This document shows positions 1 through 9,239 of a DNA stretch of 64,000 nucleotides, one piece after another. Origin of the DNA: SAR86 cluster bacterium (GTDB lineage: Bacteria; Pseudomonadota; Gammaproteobacteria; Magnimaribacterales; TMED112); assembly GCA_023703535.1 (NCBI GenBank), contig CP097967.1, forward strand, positions 627,208 through 691,207, written 5' to 3'. A program made the position numbers and the translations under genes. The number at the start of each line of letters is the position of its first letter. Positions within the stretch are counted from its first letter, which is position 1. The notes under the pieces were generated by a model. It ran no database searches. It worked only from the letters and a program-made list of their open reading frames with translations, and was not told the origin of the DNA.

Positions 1-884
1 TTGTCATAAACGCATGAATGAGGGTTTCCTTTGAAATCTACACTTATAAGAGGAACGGAATTTACATCAACAATTCCTTTCATCTTTTGTTTTGAAGACT
101 GTTCTATGATCTGATTCAATTCGTCAATTGTAAATTCTTTAGAAGTATTAAAAGTAAAATCTAGTAAAGAAACATTTGGAGTAGGCACTCTTATTGCAAG
201 TCCATCCATTTTTCCTTGAAGCTCTGGAATAACCTCCCCAACAGCTGATGCCGCTCCAGTTTTTGTAGGAATTAATGATTCTGTAGCCGATCTAGCCCTA
301 AATAAATCAACATGTGCAGTATCTAATAGCTTTTGGTCATTAGTATAAGAATGGATGGTATTAACTAAACCATTTTTAATTTTGAAGTTGTCGTTAACAA
401 TTTTAGCGATAGGTGCAAGACAATTTGTTGTGCATGAAGCGTTAGATATAATTTTATGATTTGAATTCAGACTTGAATGATTTACTCCAAATACAACTGT
501 TTTGTCTACATTGGAACCTGGAGCAGATATTATTACCCTTTCAGCACCCGCCCTAAGATGTGCTTGTGCTGATTCTTTTGAAGTGAACAAGCCTGTACAC
601 TCAAAGACTAAGTCCACACCTAATTCTTTCCATGGTAGATTTTCAGGATTTTTTTCAGAAAAACATTTTATTTCAAATTTATTAACAAAAATAGATGAGT
701 CATTGTGAGAAACTTCATCATTTAAAGTCCCATGTATGCTGTCATATTTTAATAAATGAGAATTTGTTGCTGTTTTAGCTAAATCATTAATTGCAATAAT
801 TTGTAATGGGCCATTATTATTTTCGATGTATGTTCTAAGAATATTTCTTCCAATTCTCCCAAATCCATTTAAAGCAATTTTCAT
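1..884 (-). CDS. gap: Glyceraldehyde-3-phosphate dehydrogenase (3' end cut off by window)
   Basis: Reading the minus strand from the ATG at 884-882 gives a protein opening with the Rossmann motif LNGFGRIGRN and continuing open to the window edge (about 294 codons of an expected ~335). The active-site signature SNASCTTNC is present, with the catalytic Cys near residue 151, followed by the conserved NDQKLLDTAH region. It catalyses NAD(P)-dependent oxidation of glyceraldehyde-3-phosphate to 1,3-bisphosphoglycerate, or the reverse, in cytosolic glycolysis or gluconeogenesis. An Asp near residue 34 (AIND) suggests NAD preference. Only the C-terminal ~40 residues are missing because the window starts here. 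The neighbouring genes are divergent, so it is not in an operon with them. Confidence 0.96.
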   Translation of the reverse strand, partial: MKIALNGFGRIGRNILRTYIENNNGPLQIIAINDLAKTATNSHLLKYDSIHGTLNDEVSHNDSSIFVNKFEIKCFSEKNPENLPWKELGVDLVFECTGLFTSKESAQAHLRAGAERVIISAPGSNVDKTVVFGVNHSSLNSNHKIISNASCTTNCLAPIAKIVNDNFKIKNGLVNTIHSYTNDQKLLDTAHVDLFRARSATESLIPTKTGAASAVGEVIPELQGKMDGLAIRVPTPNVSLLDFTFNTSKEFTIDELNQIIEQSSKQKMKGIVDVNSVPLISVDFKGNPHSCVYD

Positions 885-1048
885 TTATTTTTATATCTGA
901 TTTTTACCAAAAAACTACTTTTTTTTGTTAAATCAACAAAAGTGTAAACTTTTTAATGGTTTAATCAATTTTTTTTGCAAATTTAATAAGTAATTTATAT
1001 AAAACTGAAATATTTTTTTATATTTACAATTGCATCTATAATTTCTGA

Positions 1049-1468
1049 ATGTCTATTTGGTTTAAAGAATACAAAATTGAAGATATACAGATCCCTCCAG
1101 TAGGTATTGATGAACTTTTAGAAATTGAAATTATTGAACTTGGTAATGATTTTATTAAAACAAAGATGCCAGTAAATTCAAAGACTAAACAACCTCTAGG
1201 TCTTTTGCATGGTGGGGCCTCCTGTGTGCTTGCCGAGAGCACTGCTAGTATTGCTGCATTTCTTGTTGTGGACCCTAAGAAAAAAACTGTTGTTGGACTA
1301 AATTTGCTTGCCAATCATTTAAAGAGTGTAAAAGAAGGGTATGTTTATGCTACTGCTAAACCAAAGCATATAGGCAGGAGTACATCTGTATGGGATGTTC
1401 AGATTACAAACGAAGAAAAACATCTTATTTCACAAATAAGTTTTACTGCAATGCATAAGGATAATTAG
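1049..1468 (+). CDS. PaaI/YdiI-like hotdog-fold acyl-CoA thioesterase
   Basis: The 139-residue protein matches a single hotdog domain. It has the helix motif LHGGASCVLAESTASIAA near residues 51-68, which resembles the YdiI/MenI and PaaI thioesterases (HGG followed by a catalytic Glu). Such enzymes hydrolyse acyl-CoA or aryl-CoA thioesters in the cytosol. The natural substrate cannot be read from sequence; a DHNA-CoA role is only one option and no menaquinone genes are nearby. The ATG is preceded by AT-rich DNA without a clear ribosome binding site. The stop lies 1 base before the next ATG, so the two genes are probably co-transcribed. Confidence 0.85.
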   Translation: MSIWFKEYKIEDIQIPPVGIDELLEIEIIELGNDFIKTKMPVNSKTKQPLGLLHGGASCVLAESTASIAAFLVVDPKKKTVVGLNLLANHLKSVKEGYVYATAKPKHIGRSTSVWDVQITNEEKHLISQISFTAMHKDN

Positions 1469-1469
1469 A

Positions 1470-2201
1470 ATGAAAAAAATCAAAATTTTTCTTTTACTAT
1501 TTTTTTCAACACTAGGTTTCTGCGACTATCCAAAATCAATACTTTTTATAGGTAATAGCTATCTATATTATAACGATAGCATGCATAACCATGTCGAAGA
1601 ATTGATGGAAGATTATTTTAAGGGTCAGGAAATAGTCACTAAAAGCGCAACTATTGGCGGATCTCGACTAGAAAATCATAATATTGATCACTTGCTAAAA
1701 CCCAAAAATTTACAACGTAAAGAACAAGTAGATATGGTAATTATGCAAGGTGGAAGTGGTGAAGTGATTGATGAAACCTCAAGAAAAAAGTTTATAAAAA
1801 CTGCAGTTAAATATAGTAAAAAAGCAAGAAAAAAAGGTGTTATTCCAGCTTTATATATGACTCATGCTTATACAGAAAATGATGATAGATATGAACCAAA
1901 TCTAATTGAAAAAATAAAGATGACATATTATGAAGCAGGCAGAAAAAGTAATGCATTAGTTATTCCAGTTGGTATTGCATATGAAATCGCATATTCACAA
2001 AAACCAGATATAAAATTACATCATCCAGATGGCAGTCACCCTGGAATGTTAGGCACATACTTAGGTGCATGTGTAATTTTTGCATTTATAACAAGCCAAT
2101 CCCCTGTTGGTCTTGATTATGACTACTTAAATCGTATTACAGATAAAGATAAATTATTTTTACAAGAAATTGCTTGGCAGACATACCTTGAATTTAATTA
2201 G
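1470..2201 (+). CDS. Secreted SGNH-hydrolase-like protein (DUF4886-like)
   Basis: The protein has 243 residues and an N-terminal signal peptide (KKIKIFLLLFFSTLGFC, cleavage near residue 18). The mature part opens with ILFIGNSYLYYND, resembling block I of SGNH hydrolases with Ser in the GNS motif. It continues with a GGSRLENH segment and IMQGGSGE (block III-like), and ends with HHPDGSHPGMLGTYL, where a Asp-x-x-His pair fits block V. This pattern matches DUF4886-type proteins seen near glycan-degradation genes, so an esterase acting on a periplasmic carbohydrate is plausible. It follows the thioesterase by 1 base but faces the rhamnose locus convergently. The substrate is unknown. Confidence 0.72.
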   Translation: MKKIKIFLLLFFSTLGFCDYPKSILFIGNSYLYYNDSMHNHVEELMEDYFKGQEIVTKSATIGGSRLENHNIDHLLKPKNLQRKEQVDMVIMQGGSGEVIDETSRKKFIKTAVKYSKKARKKGVIPALYMTHAYTENDDRYEPNLIEKIKMTYYEAGRKSNALVIPVGIAYEIAYSQKPDIKLHHPDGSHPGMLGTYLGACVIFAFITSQSPVGLDYDYLNRITDKDKLFLQEIAWQTYLEFN

Positions 2202-2221
2202 TGTTTCAATAGAATAAAGGC

Positions 2222-2452
2222 ATGACAGAACTTATAGTTAATATAAGCAAAAGGATAAGCAAAGTTGACAGTCTTGGCCTAACAGTTGTTTACACAATCG
2301 GACATATATTTATTGCCACCATTTGTGTTTATTTTATTACAGGTGCCCCTTTAAACCTTGCAGCGGCTGATGCATTTATTGAACCCATAATAAATGGAGT
2401 TTGGTTTTACTTCCTGCACTCTACCTGGAAGAGATTCAACAAGAAAAATTAA
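2222..2452 (+). CDS. Small DUF2061-like membrane protein
   Basis: The 76-residue protein has two likely membrane segments, one around VVYTIGHIFIATICVYFITG (residues 22-41) and one around residues 48-65 ending in FYFLHSTWKRF. The pattern of an N-terminal amphipathic region, a TM helix with TG at its end, and a C-terminal segment with a W-x-x-x-H-x-x-W motif resembles DUF2061 proteins, whose function is unknown. It starts 20 bases after the SGNH gene on the same strand and ends 28 bases before the convergent GH106 gene. Assignment to the family is from memory of its pattern and is moderate. Confidence 0.62.
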   Translation: MTELIVNISKRISKVDSLGLTVVYTIGHIFIATICVYFITGAPLNLAAADAFIEPIINGVWFYFLHSTWKRFNKKN

Positions 2453-2480
2453 TTGAATTAATTATCAATTTAACGCTATT

Positions 2481-5400
2481 TTAGTATGAGGCACTATATA
2501 TTGACACTGGGCCGATAAGACCAGAAGGCTGCAATGGAGTATCAGCATCATAAGGATTCACAACTGTCCATATTTTTCGCTGAGATTCTGGAAGCTGCAT
2601 ATCTCCAATAATACGATTAACCCAAGTATTTACGATCTCGATTTCCAATTCATTTTCACCCGGTATTACTAAGTCCGAAATATCAAGTTGATAAGGTGGT
2701 GTCCATAAGCCACCAGCATATTTTCCATTAACTTTAACTTTTGCCATAGCGGTAAAATTACCTAAATCAATTAAAATCTTTTTATCCTTAGATAAAGATT
2801 GCAATGTAAATTTATTCGAATAATAGGCAGTTCCTGAGTAATACTTAATAAGCTCATTGTCTGAATTAGTCCAATCAAATAACTCTGAAAATTCTACTTG
2901 TTCTTTTGGTCCTCTTTGAGATGCATTAAAATTGACTTTCCAAGGTGAGTTAACATTTGTTAAAAGCGATAATTTTGGGTAATTTGTTGAAATGCTTGTT
3001 GATATTGGTGTATCTGAGGGTGTTCTAAAAACTACGAACACGCTTTCATAAGGTTCAAGCATCATAGGTACTGCAGTTACCTGCCCTCTAATATCAAAAT
3101 CTGGCAGAACACGCCTTTCACCCGTAGTTGGAAGCCATAACTCTGGCAACATATTAGTTATTCTAAATTCTGGGGCAATGACTTGAGTTTGATTTGTCTG
3201 GTTTGTTAGATAATAAATTTCTTTCCCGTCAAGTGTACGATGTCCAAAATGAATTGAATTATCTTGTGGTAATTTTACATCTGGAACTGTGTCAATTAAG
3301 TCAAATGCTTCTGTCATGTTCATACCATTAATAATAAGCCCCTTGCCTACTTGACGAGCCTTTACATTCACTCCGTCTATTTCGCCCCAAAGCAACCTCG
3401 CCATTTTCTTTACTTCTAAATCTGCCTGAGGTTGGTTTTGTAGACTTGGTGAACGGTTAGGTGGCGGTCCTAATATAACAGCACCGTCATTAACAAGTTG
3501 ATTAATTTTAGTTAGTAATTCAGGGCGCATTGTCTCTAACTTTGGTAAAACCATAATCTTGTACTGTGTCCCATGTGGGAGAGTAATTAAACCGTCTTCA
3601 ACAGTCATGTATTTCAAGATCACTTCAGCATTCATATAATCAAACTGGTAGCCTATAGGAACATCAGGGTCTGTAATGCCAGTCATTTTTGGTGTGTCCT
3701 CACCGATAAAATAAGCAATATCAGCAACATTTTTTCCTTGCTGAAGTAGAAAGTTACTACGTTTTAGATATTTTAAATAAACATCAATTTGCGAGAACCA
3801 TGTATTTTTACGATTAAATTCCGTTCCAAACCAAGCATTCATACCAGGTGATTTGTCCTCATATGGTTGTGTGATATAAACATGCAATAAAGTATTGTTA
3901 ATGCCCACTGCAAAAAAACGATCACCACGTTTTTTTATGATGCGAGGGTGACGGTAGAAGGCCATACTGCTAGATGTAAACGACTCTGCTGAAATCTTTG
4001 ATTTTCCGTAAATATGTCCAGCTGAAGTAGCTGCACGGTTTTCTACATCACCCAAAGTTCCCTCACTCCAGAACTCGCCTCCTAGTTCATCAGTTTGTCC
4101 TCCATACATAAGAAATTCTCCTGGAAAGCCCCAATGTCCATAATTTTCTAGCCATGTAGTTAAATTGTGTTTGTTACTTACTTCCCTTAATCCTCCAACA
4201 TAGTCATAGGCAATTTTATCTGCAACCAGACGACGCATGTCCCATAAAAATGCATCTGATGAATTTTGACTTCCTACCACTGTACCTTGATAGACTGGTA
4301 AATAAGGTAAAGGATCATAGCCATATGTTTCCTCAAACTCCTCTAAAAAACCATCAGTAAAATTCTGAGCACCTTTTTCATAGCTATCAAGAACCACCAC
4401 TTTAAGTGATTTTCTATCCTTCTCGGGGACGCGTTCCAGAAGTTCACCAATATGTCCATAAAAATGAGTCTCAACATGCTTCTTACTCATCTTATCAACT
4501 TCATAACCAGTTGCTTCAGGAGATGCTGGACCATTTTTAATTCCGGTAGGTGTCATACCTGAACGTTGAATAATCCATTTTCCCTCAGGGACATCCCAAT
4601 TTAATACACCATCTGAAGATAAAAAATCACTTAGATTAATTACTTTAGAGGGATCAACAACTAATGTTTGGCTATCAACATCTGCTTGCTGTTTCCATTG
4701 ATACTCCTCCCAATAAGGTAATGGAGAGGAAAACATTTTTGCTAATGTCTTCTCTGCAAAACGTTCAACACGTGGGGTTTCAGATATTACAATCTCAGCA
4801 ATTCCTGATATTTCCTCATTCTGAGGATAAACCCATTCATTTTGAGTGTTTTTATAATCAAAAATTAGACGAAAATCACTCGCGGTTACCTTAGGGAAAG
4901 AAATCACAACAGGCGCCCATGGAACAAATCCAACACTTATATTTGAGTTTGAGCGGTCTATTTCAAAATCTTTAATCGTTATAAATTCACCGTTATCTTT
5001 CTTTGCTTGAAATTGTACATTTGCCACCATCGGAACTTCGATAGTTGAAATAGTAAGACTTCGAGCTGTGAAGAATTCTTTTGCTTTTATATCAATAACA
5101 AATTCACCTTCAGAGGGGAATGTAAAACCTGTTTTAAGATTATCATCAAGAGCTTGGGATAATTTTGATATATTGGGTTTGGAATAAATTTCACTATTAG
5201 AAATATCTAAAACACTATTTTCACCAACTACACTTGGATACGCGACAACTCTTACGTCTTGAAATATTTCGTGTGGTTTTTCTAGTCTTTGAGAAAACTT
5301 TTTTGGTCCAGTCACTTCTGTTTCTGAACTAATGAGATAACGCATTGAATTCTCAGCTTTTACCCATGGGCCTCCCGATTGAGACCATCCTGGTGAATTG

Positions 5401-5792
5401 AAAATCCCAATATCAATATCAAGTTCAGTTGCTGTTTTTAGGGCTACATGTATTATTTCCCACCACTCATCACTAAGCATTTTTACATTTCCATAGGGAA
5501 CATCATCAAGTCCAATATTTCCAATGAAGGCACGATTAATGCCTGCTGCTTTCATTGAACGCAGATCACGCACAACTCCATCCTTTGAAATATTGTCAGA
5601 TATCCAATACCAATAGACACTTGTTTGAATGCTTTCAGGAGGGTTTATAAAATCGTAATCAAGTTGTTGTATTTTAAGTTCGTTTTCCTTAACTTTTGAA
5701 GTGCCTTCACTGCAAGCAAATAGAAATATAAAAGAAACAGCTGGAATCATTATTAATTTCGATATTTGCTTAAATATTTTTTTCATAATCAT
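2481..5792 (-). CDS. GH106-type alpha-L-rhamnosidase lipoprotein (first copy)
   Basis: This 1103-residue protein begins with a lipoprotein signal (SFIFLFACSEG, lipid-modified Cys near residue 27), so it is likely anchored in the outer membrane or periplasm. After the signal it has PPESIQTSVYWYWISDN followed by a DLRSMKAAGINRAFIGNI strand, the typical opening of the TIM-barrel GH106 family. The C-terminus is a jelly-roll beta-sandwich ending in LQPSGLIGPVSIY. GH106 enzymes release terminal alpha-L-rhamnose from plant and algal glycans. It is the last gene of the minus-strand rhamnose operon, 2 bases after the SASA gene. It shares its layout with the paralogue at 17057 (both contain SYKVMILPKL-like and PSGLIGPV blocks) but is clearly diverged. 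Confidence 0.88.
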   Translation of the reverse strand: MIMKKIFKQISKLIMIPAVSFIFLFACSEGTSKVKENELKIQQLDYDFINPPESIQTSVYWYWISDNISKDGVVRDLRSMKAAGINRAFIGNIGLDDVPYGNVKMLSDEWWEIIHVALKTATELDIDIGIFNSPGWSQSGGPWVKAENSMRYLISSETEVTGPKKFSQRLEKPHEIFQDVRVVAYPSVVGENSVLDISNSEIYSKPNISKLSQALDDNLKTGFTFPSEGEFVIDIKAKEFFTARSLTISTIEVPMVANVQFQAKKDNGEFITIKDFEIDRSNSNISVGFVPWAPVVISFPKVTASDFRLIFDYKNTQNEWVYPQNEEISGIAEIVISETPRVERFAEKTLAKMFSSPLPYWEEYQWKQQADVDSQTLVVDPSKVINLSDFLSSDGVLNWDVPEGKWIIQRSGMTPTGIKNGPASPEATGYEVDKMSKKHVETHFYGHIGELLERVPEKDRKSLKVVVLDSYEKGAQNFTDGFLEEFEETYGYDPLPYLPVYQGTVVGSQNSSDAFLWDMRRLVADKIAYDYVGGLREVSNKHNLTTWLENYGHWGFPGEFLMYGGQTDELGGEFWSEGTLGDVENRAATSAGHIYGKSKISAESFTSSSMAFYRHPRIIKKRGDRFFAVGINNTLLHVYITQPYEDKSPGMNAWFGTEFNRKNTWFSQIDVYLKYLKRSNFLLQQGKNVADIAYFIGEDTPKMTGITDPDVPIGYQFDYMNAEVILKYMTVEDGLITLPHGTQYKIMVLPKLETMRPELLTKINQLVNDGAVILGPPPNRSPSLQNQPQADLEVKKMARLLWGEIDGVNVKARQVGKGLIINGMNMTEAFDLIDTVPDVKLPQDNSIHFGHRTLDGKEIYYLTNQTNQTQVIAPEFRITNMLPELWLPTTGERRVLPDFDIRGQVTAVPMMLEPYESVFVVFRTPSDTPISTSISTNYPKLSLLTNVNSPWKVNFNASQRGPKEQVEFSELFDWTNSDNELIKYYSGTAYYSNKFTLQSLSKDKKILIDLGNFTAMAKVKVNGKYAGGLWTPPYQLDISDLVIPGENELEIEIVNTWVNRIIGDMQLPESQRKIWTVVNPYDADTPLQPSGLIGPVSIYSASY

Positions 5793-5794
5793 AT

Positions 5795-6673
5795 TTAATT
5801 TGAAATGTTAGATTTAATGCTCTCGACCCACATATTTGCAAATTTTTCATTCCCTTTTTCCGAAAAATGACATTGGTCAAATCTGAATTCTGTATCTATT
5901 AGCAAATCAGTATTTGGCCCTTGTAATATAATATCATTATCAATTACTAGCTTACGTTGGCTATTGGTTAAAACTTTATTAACCGGAAAAGCTGAGGTGC
6001 AGTAACTTGCTTGTGATAGATATATTGGCACTTCTATTCCTTTATCTTCTATAGACCTAACGAACTTAATAAAATTATCGTAGTAAAGATCGACCCTATC
6101 TGGATAATTATCGGATTCGCCTTGGTGAAAAAGAATTGCATCAACCCTGCCAAATCGATTAAAGAGATCTTTATATGTATTAATAAAAAAATCGAAATAA
6201 TGTCCCTCTTTAAGTTGAGAAATTGACATACCTCCCCAACCTGTATTGGCAAATATGACCTTTGTATATATATTTTGTGTAATTAATTTATTACCAACAA
6301 GGCCCCAAACTGAGTCATCAACTCCCGTTGCACCTAGAGAGGGATTTTTATACTCATAAACTTCTCCAAGAAAGAATTGATAAACGTTAGGATAGTAATC
6401 AACATTCACTCTTCCGTGATTTGCTGAATTAGATTGCCCATATGTTAAAAAAATACCTGTATTTTCATCAGCATTCAAAGATATCTTTTTAAAGCTACTA
6501 ACGTTAGAAAATCTTTCGCTATCCCATTCATTAATCGTAGCATAGACAATATCTTCATTATTTGAAGGCCATAATATTGGTAAATTTTGTTTGTTAAAGT
6601 TGCCTAAAAAAATGCCTGCAAAAAAAACTACAACTATCGCTAATACAAAACCTAACCTAGACTTACTAATCAT
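5795..6673 (-). CDS. SASA-type SGNH carbohydrate esterase, membrane-anchored
   Basis: The protein has 292 residues with an N-terminal hydrophobic anchor (residues 8-25, LGFVLAIVVVFFAGIFLG). The mature region contains FLTYGQSNSANHGR, the block-I Gly-Gln-Ser-Asn signature of sialate-O-acetylesterase-like (SASA, former DUF303) enzymes. It also has FHQGESDN (the GE(S/T)D block) and a C-terminal DQCHFSEKGNEKFA, with His as the catalytic base. These enzymes remove O-acetyl groups from sugars. Its place between lldD and a GH106 gene suggests the targeted rhamnose glycan is acetylated. It starts 4 bases after the lldD stop. The specific acetyl position cannot be predicted. Confidence 0.82.
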   Translation of the reverse strand: MISKSRLGFVLAIVVVFFAGIFLGNFNKQNLPILWPSNNEDIVYATINEWDSERFSNVSSFKKISLNADENTGIFLTYGQSNSANHGRVNVDYYPNVYQFFLGEVYEYKNPSLGATGVDDSVWGLVGNKLITQNIYTKVIFANTGWGGMSISQLKEGHYFDFFINTYKDLFNRFGRVDAILFHQGESDNYPDRVDLYYDNFIKFVRSIEDKGIEVPIYLSQASYCTSAFPVNKVLTNSQRKLVIDNDIILQGPNTDLLIDTEFRFDQCHFSEKGNEKFANMWVESIKSNISN

Positions 6674-6677
6674 TAAG

Positions 6678-7832
6678 CTATTTAATTAAAGAATTGTCTA
6701 TTACTTTCCTATTAATATCCTTTAATGAACGACATCCAGTCAATGTCATCGCAACAATCATTTCTTTGTGAATTAAATCAATTACGTGCTCTACCCCTTT
6801 TTGCCCCTTAGCAGCAAGTGCATATACCCAACTTCTTCCAAGCAAAACAGACTTTGCTCCCAGTGCAAGCATACGAACAACATCAAGTCCTGAGGTTATA
6901 CCTCCATCAACCAAGACATCGAGTTTATCTCCAACTGCATCTGCAATCCTAGGTAAAGATTTAGCAGATGAAATGACTCCATCAAGCTGCCTGCCTCCGT
7001 GATTAGAAACTATGATTCCATCAACATTCAATTTAGCGGCTTGCAATGCGTCCTCTGGATCAAGAATGCCCTTTAGAACAATTGGGCCATCCCAATTATC
7101 TCTTACAAATTCTATATCTTTCCAAGAAACTGCTGGATCAAAATTTGAACTCATCCAGCCCATAAAGTCTTCAAGGCCACTATTCTTTTTTAATACAGGT
7201 GCTACATTTCCTAATTTATGCGGCATTCCAAGTAACCCAACATCCAATGCCCAAGATGGTTTCATGATTGCTTGTGAAACTCTTCGTAAATTTCCTGAAA
7301 GCCAACTCTCTCCTGCTAAGCCTGAGTGGTAGTCACGATATCGTGAACCAGGGACTGGCATATCAACTGTAAAAATTAGTGCAGAACATTTTGCCTCTCG
7401 CGCTTGAGTTAACAAATCAATCATAAATGATCTATCTTTTATCATGTACAACTGAAACCAAAATGGCTTATTTGAAACCTTTGCAACCTCGTCTATGGGA
7501 CATACGCCTACTGTTGACAATGCAAATGGCACTCCAGAACTTTCTGCTGCTTTTATAGCTTGGCATTCTCCTCTACGTGCATACATGCCCGCCAATCCAA
7601 CCGGACCAAGTGCCACAGGTAAATTATAGTTAGAGCCAAATAATTCTACTTTTGTATCTATATCTGGAGAACCACTTAAAACTCTCTGCCTTAACGATAG
7701 AGCTTGCAAATCAGCTATATTCTGCTTCATTGTCACCTCAGAATATGAGCCGCCAGCTAAATATTCAAATAAAAATTTAGGTAATCGCTTTTTGGCAAGC
7801 AATTTGTAATCTCTAACACAGGCTGCTTTCAT
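6678..7832 (-). CDS. lldD: FMN-dependent L-lactate dehydrogenase
   Basis: The 384-residue protein closely follows the E. coli LldD pattern from end to end. It has an N-terminal YLAGGSYSE block, PVALGPVGLAGMYARRGE, the VPGSRYRDYHSG loop and the active-site SNHGGRQLDG, where His and Arg act on the hydroxy acid, and ends with MTLTGCRSL. The enzyme oxidises L-lactate to pyruvate with FMN, passing electrons to quinone at the inner membrane. In this operon it completes rhamnose breakdown, because the aldolase/dehydrogenase at 10555 would produce L-lactate from L-lactaldehyde. The start overlaps the stop of the upstream kinase by 4 bases (ATGA), indicating translational coupling. Confidence 0.94.
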   Translation of the reverse strand: MKAACVRDYKLLAKKRLPKFLFEYLAGGSYSEVTMKQNIADLQALSLRQRVLSGSPDIDTKVELFGSNYNLPVALGPVGLAGMYARRGECQAIKAAESSGVPFALSTVGVCPIDEVAKVSNKPFWFQLYMIKDRSFMIDLLTQAREAKCSALIFTVDMPVPGSRYRDYHSGLAGESWLSGNLRRVSQAIMKPSWALDVGLLGMPHKLGNVAPVLKKNSGLEDFMGWMSSNFDPAVSWKDIEFVRDNWDGPIVLKGILDPEDALQAAKLNVDGIIVSNHGGRQLDGVISSAKSLPRIADAVGDKLDVLVDGGITSGLDVVRMLALGAKSVLLGRSWVYALAAKGQKGVEHVIDLIHKEMIVAMTLTGCRSLKDINRKVIDNSLIK

Positions 7833-9220
7833 TTAATTTCCCCGATTGCTTTAAACCACGAAGATACATATAAGTCTAACCCTTCAATGTTGTATGGTTC
7901 ACATTTTTCAAGCTCTAATATTGGCAATTGAGACCATTGAGTTAGTTGTGCAGCGCCCTTAACTGTTCCAGCCTCATCATTTGAAATATAAAGATTTTTT
8001 TTGCCACAAAGTTGTGCCACTAATCGACAAAGTATTGGGTTTTTTAAAAAGCTACCATCCATAATAACGTCGCCCTGCGTATTTAATTTGTTTAAACAGC
8101 AGCTTATCATGAGAGCACAATATATTGTAGCTAGAGCGGCGCCATTTTTAGGAATGCCAAGAATTTCTGATCTATTTTTTCCATAAGGGCCATTGCCATT
8201 ACTAAAACTTGGTAATGCCATTACTCCATCTACAATAATTTGTTTTATATCATCATCGTTCACAATTTGGTCACTTGAACAGTTTGTTAAAGAACAAATC
8301 ATTTCGTATTCCCTCCCGCCCATAAAACGAATACATGGAACTGGTTGCCCCTCAACATTAATATTCGCCAGCATATCCTTAGATGAATCCAGACAACCGA
8401 GTGATTCTTGGCTCGACATGCATACTACCCATGTCCCTGTTGATATCACACAAAATTCATCATTCCTTTTTGATAGTAAATACCTCAAATAACTTGCATT
8501 ACTATCATGAACGCCCACATGAACAACACATGAGCTATTTAGCCCAGTAGCATCAGCAACATCTTTAGAGACTGTTCCAATAACATCCCATGCATTTGCA
8601 AATGGGGGGAATAACTTACTCCAAGACTGCTCTACTACAAGACTTGAAAATTTTTTTGAACTTGGCGCCCATAAGTCAGTATGACAGCCAATTGATGAAA
8701 CTTCTGAAGAAAGATTCCCCGTTAAGCGCCATGACCAATATTGCGGATACATTAATATCGCATTCGCATTTTTAAATTCTTCTGGAAAATTTTTTTGTTG
8801 CCAAAAAAGCTGCTTACCAAAATTTAATCCAGCAGGAAGGCTTGGAGAAAAAGTCTCTTCAAAAGAGGGCCTAATGCCTTCATACTCAACATTAACAGAC
8901 TCTAACCCATTCCACTCATAATCCATTATTGGTAAAACAAGACCATCTTCACCTTTAGATATGTCTATAAGTGCTCCAGTAGCACCATGTCCAGAGACTA
9001 CTAAAGAATTTATTTGAAAATTTTGAGAGCAGATTTTAATGGTCTTAATTATCCATGTCCAAATCCCGTCAACATCTACAGCATCGTAAAAAGAATTATG
9101 AAAAACACTATTTTTTTTATTGAAAGTAGCTAAATTATTATGAGATCTATCAAGAACATGAATCTTTATATTTGTTTTACCAATATCAATAACTAAAGAA
9201 GTTGCATCAGCAGCTGTCAT
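7829..9220 (-). CDS. rhaB: Rhamnulokinase (FGGY sugar kinase)
   Basis: The 463-residue protein opens with the phosphate-binding motif LVIDIGKTNIKIHV of the FGGY/hexokinase-actin fold. It continues with SGHGATGALID and the region HDSNASYLRYL plus ISTGTWVVCM, where His-Asp marks the catalytic base segment, and ends with an adenosine-site segment (MDGSFLKNPILCRL). It phosphorylates L-rhamnulose to L-rhamnulose-1-phosphate. The family includes fuculokinases, but the flanking rhamnose isomerase, mutarotase and aldolase make rhamnulose the likely substrate. It lies 19 bases after rhaI and overlaps lldD by 4 bases. Confidence 0.88.
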   Translation of the reverse strand: MTAADATSLVIDIGKTNIKIHVLDRSHNNLATFNKKNSVFHNSFYDAVDVDGIWTWIIKTIKICSQNFQINSLVVSGHGATGALIDISKGEDGLVLPIMDYEWNGLESVNVEYEGIRPSFEETFSPSLPAGLNFGKQLFWQQKNFPEEFKNANAILMYPQYWSWRLTGNLSSEVSSIGCHTDLWAPSSKKFSSLVVEQSWSKLFPPFANAWDVIGTVSKDVADATGLNSSCVVHVGVHDSNASYLRYLLSKRNDEFCVISTGTWVVCMSSQESLGCLDSSKDMLANINVEGQPVPCIRFMGGREYEMICSLTNCSSDQIVNDDDIKQIIVDGVMALPSFSNGNGPYGKNRSEILGIPKNGAALATIYCALMISCCLNKLNTQGDVIMDGSFLKNPILCRLVAQLCGKKNLYISNDEAGTVKGAAQLTQWSQLPILELEKCEPYNIEGLDLYVSSWFKAIGEIK

Positions 9221-9239
9221 GATTTTACTAACTCAATTT

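Noticed and set aside
502..708. Plus-strand open frame inside gap
   Set aside because: It is antisense to the clearly coding GAPDH frame and has no family features.
884..1048. Possible small RNA or promoter elements between gap and the thioesterase gene
   Set aside because: The stretch is AT-rich with many T-runs, and no specific element could be separated from background.
2453..2480. Left attachment-site copy matching the tRNA-Ala 3' end at the far side of the rhamnose locus
   Set aside because: I looked for the tRNA-Ala 3' sequence at the left border and found none, and no integrase is present, so a classic integrative element is not supported.
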